Source: Nymphalis io
Lineage: Eukaryota; Arthropoda; Insecta; Lepidoptera; Nymphalidae
Assembly (NCBI RefSeq): GCF_905147045.1
Contig: NC_065898.1
Coordinates: 11,904,001 to 11,968,000, forward strand
Length of the DNA: 64,000 nt
Direction of reading: 5' to 3'
Made by a program: the position numbers and the translations under genes. Shown here piece by piece: positions 60,814 to 64,000 of this stretch. The notes under the pieces are model-generated. The model made no database searches. It saw only the letters and a program-made list of their open reading frames with translations, and was not told the DNA's origin. Numbering within the stretch: the first letter of the stretch is position 1; every line of letters starts with the position of its first letter.

Positions 60814-61242
60814 TTTGAAATGGTTGTATTAAATTAGTAAATAAGAAAATTTTGTAACCGGAGAAAATTGAAATTAGTATAAGAACTTAAGATAGATTTT
60901 GATGTACTTTACATATTACAAAAAAACAACGAAGATTTTTTTATTCGCAACATTCGATCCACCAACTTTATTATAATTATTATTATTTAAAAAGTTACGA
61001 ATATATTTAAAAAAAAAATAACTTCGGGGCATATTTATTAAATTATTAATTCAATTATTATTGAAGTACAACGTATAATTATTTTGTTTCTATTTCAAAT
61101 ATTGACATTTCGTTATAATTATTAAAAAATAATTTAGGCTTGTGACTCAAGTTTAATACTTCTTATGTATGAAATTACACTTTAGTATAAAATATCATTT
61201 AATTGAATAGTGTTTATATTGAAGTAATGTCAATTTTAAGGA

Positions 61243-61248
61243 AATAAA
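61243..61248 (+). terminator. Polyadenylation signal of the TIL inhibitor gene
   Basis: AATAAA lies 430 bases after the stop codon in AT-rich DNA that otherwise shows nothing coding, so 60814 to about 61265 is read as 3' UTR. Confidence 0.5.
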
Positions 61249-61274
61249 TGATTGACTCTATTACCTGATAATCT

Positions 61275-61280
61275 TTTATT
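61275..61280 (-). terminator. Polyadenylation signal of the MBF2-like gene
   Basis: TTTATT on the plus strand is AATAAA on the minus strand, about 95 bases past the preferred stop. It faces the TIL gene signal at 61243-61248. Confidence 0.5.
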
Positions 61281-61373
61281 CATGACAAAATATATTTACA
61301 GCATAAAATAATTAAAACGAAAATCGAGAAGCAATTATACGCTAGCCGATTGCTGAAGTTCTTCATTGGAATG

Positions 61374-63449
61374 CTAATAATGTTGGCTAGCTGTAACAAA
61401 ACAAGGAATAATGTTATTAATATATAGCAAATTTGATAATGTATAAATTATACACATTAATTTTATATAAAAATATTTTTATATGTAACCGCCATCTAAC
61501 GGTACAATTAAAAACTATAATAAACACAATGACGTACATCTAATATGATGTAGTTCGTAATTATACAAATTTATCATAGATGGGGCTGTAAAGTAAAATT
61601 GTATTTATATATACTTTTTTTTTCAATTTGTTAAACTTTTTTGTACATTTTAAATTCTATAAATCAATATGTACATTGATTTCAGTTTTTGACAATTATC
61701 AGTTTTTGATAATATTAGGTTTTATCCATATAGTTTAAAAATGTAACGAGGAGAAAGAAACAGACTGACGTTTAAATACAGTAATAGTATTGCAATCAAC
61801 CGTAATATTATTATTTCTATGAATATTAAAAAATCTCGGATCAAACTATTGTTGCCATGTTGGATATATTAAAAACGTCACAAGATCGTTTCAACACAAC
61901 TAACCTATTAATTAAAGACACTTGTGTCACCTTTTTGTATTCCTCCTCTCTGATACCGTATACTAGGTAGGAGTAGCTTAGAAATTCGCTTTGATTGGAG
62001 ACCAGTTGGAAGACCAGGCTACGGGATCCAGTCTGACCCCTTATGACGTTAAACTCAACATCTCCGTCTACATCTGTAGTCGCGCTGACATCTATGTACG
62101 AGATGACAAAACCGGACTGAAAAAAATAATTGGGGTATTGAAAATGGTAGATGGGTGATCGGTTTTGAGACATAAATAATTTTAAATTAAAAAGGCAGAT
62201 GATACACGCTACAACTGAACTTTGATAATATTTTATTGGTTTATGAGAGTAAATCTGTTCACGCCCAAGCTCTTGAACTATAAACTCGTGCAGTCTAAGT
62301 CTCTCTTGAGAAAGGAGAATCTGCTATTAGCTATTATACCAGAGGCAGCTTAATCACCATTAAGCAAACTACTGGTGGTAGAGTTTTGTGCAAGCTCGTC
62401 TGGGTAGGTACCACCCACTCATCAGATACCTATTCTACCGCAAAACAGCAGTACTTGGTATTGTTGTGTTCCGGTTTGAAGGGTTAGTGAGCCAGTGTAA
62501 TTACAGGCACAAGGGACATAACATCTTAGTTCCCAAGGTTGGTGGCAAATTGGCGATGTATGCGATGGTTAACATTTCTTACAATGCCAATGTCTATGGG
62601 CGTTGGTAACTTACCATCAGCTGGCCCATATGCTCGTCCGCCTTCCTATTCTATATAAAAAAAAAAACTGATTACGTTCATGTAGAATATAAGTTATATT
62701 TTAAAATTCGTATCATTAATTTATACCCATTCAAAGTAAGGGTGGATTTTTATCTCGGAAAATGAATGGGAAACAGAGGGTTAGGGAATAATTGAAAATT
62801 ATATGTGTTCTTTTGTTAAGCTGATATCAACGCCAAAATTACTAATTTTCATCAAAAGAACGTTGTCTTACTACATTTGCTACTTAATACGCTTAATATA
62901 CAGATGATAATGTATATAAACTAATAAGTAGATTGAAAGAATACTTACATTAATTCAATTTTTTTTTCAAATTTCAATAATTTAAAAAAAAAACAATAAT
63001 TAAAAAAAAATTTAGTTATAATATATGTTTTTTCTAAAAAATGTTGAAAACAATATCTTATGTAATTACAAAATTGAGCCAAATCTGTAGTCGTTTACGA
63101 ATTTACATAATAAAATATATATACAAGCATTGTGCATATTTAATATTATGGGATACAATAAATATGTGAAATCTATTTCGTTTTTAAAACATAGCTGAAA
63201 CCTTCAACTAAGTTCCTGGCTGAAATGTTACGATTACTATGATGGGTAAAACTGTTCATAAAGAAGAATACGCTTTTCAAACAAATGTATCAAAAATTCC
63301 CATATAAAGGAATCAAATAGACTTATATCACAAGTACTAAGATGAAATAGTGTAACTTACTCTAGCTGAAGTATTAACTGTGACGAAAAATGGATCATAG
63401 TTGTTCCTGTGCCGATATCTATCAGATCCCCCTTTCATGGGCAAAGAAC
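61374..63449 (-). CDS. Small secreted protein resembling the insect MBF2 family (3' exons, incomplete at the window edge)
   Basis: Minus-strand exons: 63449-63361 (acceptor GATTACAG, donor AGA/GTAAGT), 62116-61957 or -61931, and a terminal exon from 61390 (acceptor TTGTTACAG). The first two join in phase 0. Readable segments include YDPFFVTVNTSAR, SGFVISYIDVSATTD and SRSLVFQLVSNQSEFL, ending SYLVY. The alternation of small and beta-branched residues, a single Gly-rich turn and a final V-Y motif match MBF2-like proteins as I recall them. Those are small, usually secreted proteins named for a silkworm coactivator. The last splice is uncertain: G/GTATCA at 61957 gives a tail ASQHY with stop at 61376-61374, while AAG/GTGACA at 61931 gives a longer hydrophobic tail. 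The exon with signal peptide and start lies beyond 64000. Gene structure fairly sure, family moderate. Confidence 0.55.
61957..62116 (-). CDS. MBF2-like gene, main exon
   Basis: Acceptor TTTTTTTCAG, then SGFVISYIDVSATT and onward to YLVY. If not spliced the frame runs on to a TGA at 61841. The spliced version is preferred because a good acceptor and an AATAAA lie downstream. Confidence 0.55.
62371..62667 (+). mobile_element. Family A element, full length, in the MBF2-like gene intron
   Basis: CTGGTGGTAGAGTTTTGTGC to CCTTCCTATTCTATAT then 10 A. One of the best-kept copies; antisense to the host gene. Confidence 0.88.
63361..63449 (-). CDS. MBF2-like gene, internal exon
   Basis: 29 full codons after a 2-nt split codon. 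Begins SLPMKGGSDRYRHRNN and ends in VTVNTSAR at a GTAAGT donor. Entry phase 1, exit phase 0. No upstream exon is visible in 63450-64000. Confidence 0.55.
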
Positions 63450-63777
63450 CTGTAATCAAATAAGAGTCTTATTATCAAAAACCGTCAAATTATATTTGAA
63501 TGCCACATGTCATACACGCACATGTTAAAATGTAAGCACGTGCAAACGCATACAAACAAAGCGCTCTCACACGTATACCAATAACCTATTGATCTAAGTA
63601 GGATTTATACGAGTACCGTTTTAACGTTATCATGCACACAAGTAGCAAGATTACGTTGTTCTAAAATGGTTTACGTAATAACTAATAACTAACACTCTGA
63701 GTCCTTTAGGGTAAAGGCATTACAATTAGCTGGTGTGCTGGCGGTAACTACAATACTAGTATATGAATGATCTTTTT

Positions 63778-63955
63778 TTATCTTATAGAATGAGTTGGCG
63801 GACGAGTAAATGGGCCACCTGATGGTAAGTGGTCACCAACGCCCATAGACATTGGCATTGTAAGAGATGTTAACCATCGCTTAGATGTAAGCGCGCGCTA
63901 TGCGCTACCAACCTTGGGAGCTAAGATGATATGTCCCTTTTGCTGTAATTACTCA
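63778..63955 (-). mobile_element. Family A element, 5'-truncated
   Basis: ATCTTATAGAATGAGTTGGCGG to ATGTCCCTTTTGCTGTAATTAC, with a local GCGCGCTATGCGC duplication. Confidence 0.75.
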
Positions 63956-64000
63956 TTATACTGAAGAAGAAAATGAAGTGTAAAATATTTTTGCAAACAA

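Noticed and set aside
1..64000. CRISPR array, LTR retrotransposon, viral insertion or rRNA
   Set aside because: No regularly spaced repeats, no paired long terminal repeats with pol, no viral domain and no rRNA sequence were seen.

Overview
The base composition (about two thirds A+T), the spliceosomal introns with GTAAGT-type donors, the many tRNA-derived SINEs and the degraded R1-like LINE pieces mark this as nuclear DNA of a moth or butterfly. The interspersed repeats resemble families I associate with nymphalid butterflies; that placement is from memory and was not searched. The window is a gene-poor, repeat-rich intergenic region (about 1-55,000) followed by a short gene pair (55,245-64,000).

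Right end. A five-exon plus-strand gene (55,245-60,813) can be read completely. It has a signal peptide, three 10-cysteine TIL (trypsin-inhibitor-like) domains, one per exon, and a Cys-free Ser/Thr-rich linker exon. Every intron is phase 1, so the domain exons are interchangeable modules. The protein is predicted to be 265 residues, secreted, and a serine protease inhibitor. A second gene runs the other way (61,374 to beyond 63,449, minus strand). It encodes a small beta-rich protein that looks like the insect MBF2 family; its signal-peptide exon lies beyond the window. The two genes converge, and their AATAAA signals sit only 26 bases apart on opposite strands, so the 3' ends probably touch or overlap. 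Intron 1 of the inhibitor gene seems to hold a decayed TIL exon at 56,343-56,431.

Left 55 kb. Nearly everything recognisable is repeat. The most abundant family (family A, about 290 bp with an A-rich 3' end) has more than 25 copies on both strands, many truncated at the 5' end. Three tRNA-headed SINE families follow (B, C, D). There are also tails of R1-like and RTE-like LINEs, several low-copy families (F, G, H, I, J, M, P, Q) and simple repeats. Most open reading frames here fall inside these repeats. A few short non-repeat segments look like exons (15-109, 5,363-5,553, 16,020-16,123, 17,840-18,066), but the splice phases of the two best do not join, so I leave them as separate low-confidence calls. 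Three patches have promoter-like motifs (near 9,690, 39,210 and 51,830).

I found no CRISPR array, no operon structure, no rRNA gene and no intact autonomous transposon. Nothing here amounts to a clearly new biological system. The best leads are the TIL/MBF2-like convergent pair with its relic exon, a perfect 28-bp-armed hairpin at 10,561-10,621, a palindromic MITE-like family, and a young SINE insertion with an intact 14-bp target-site duplication.
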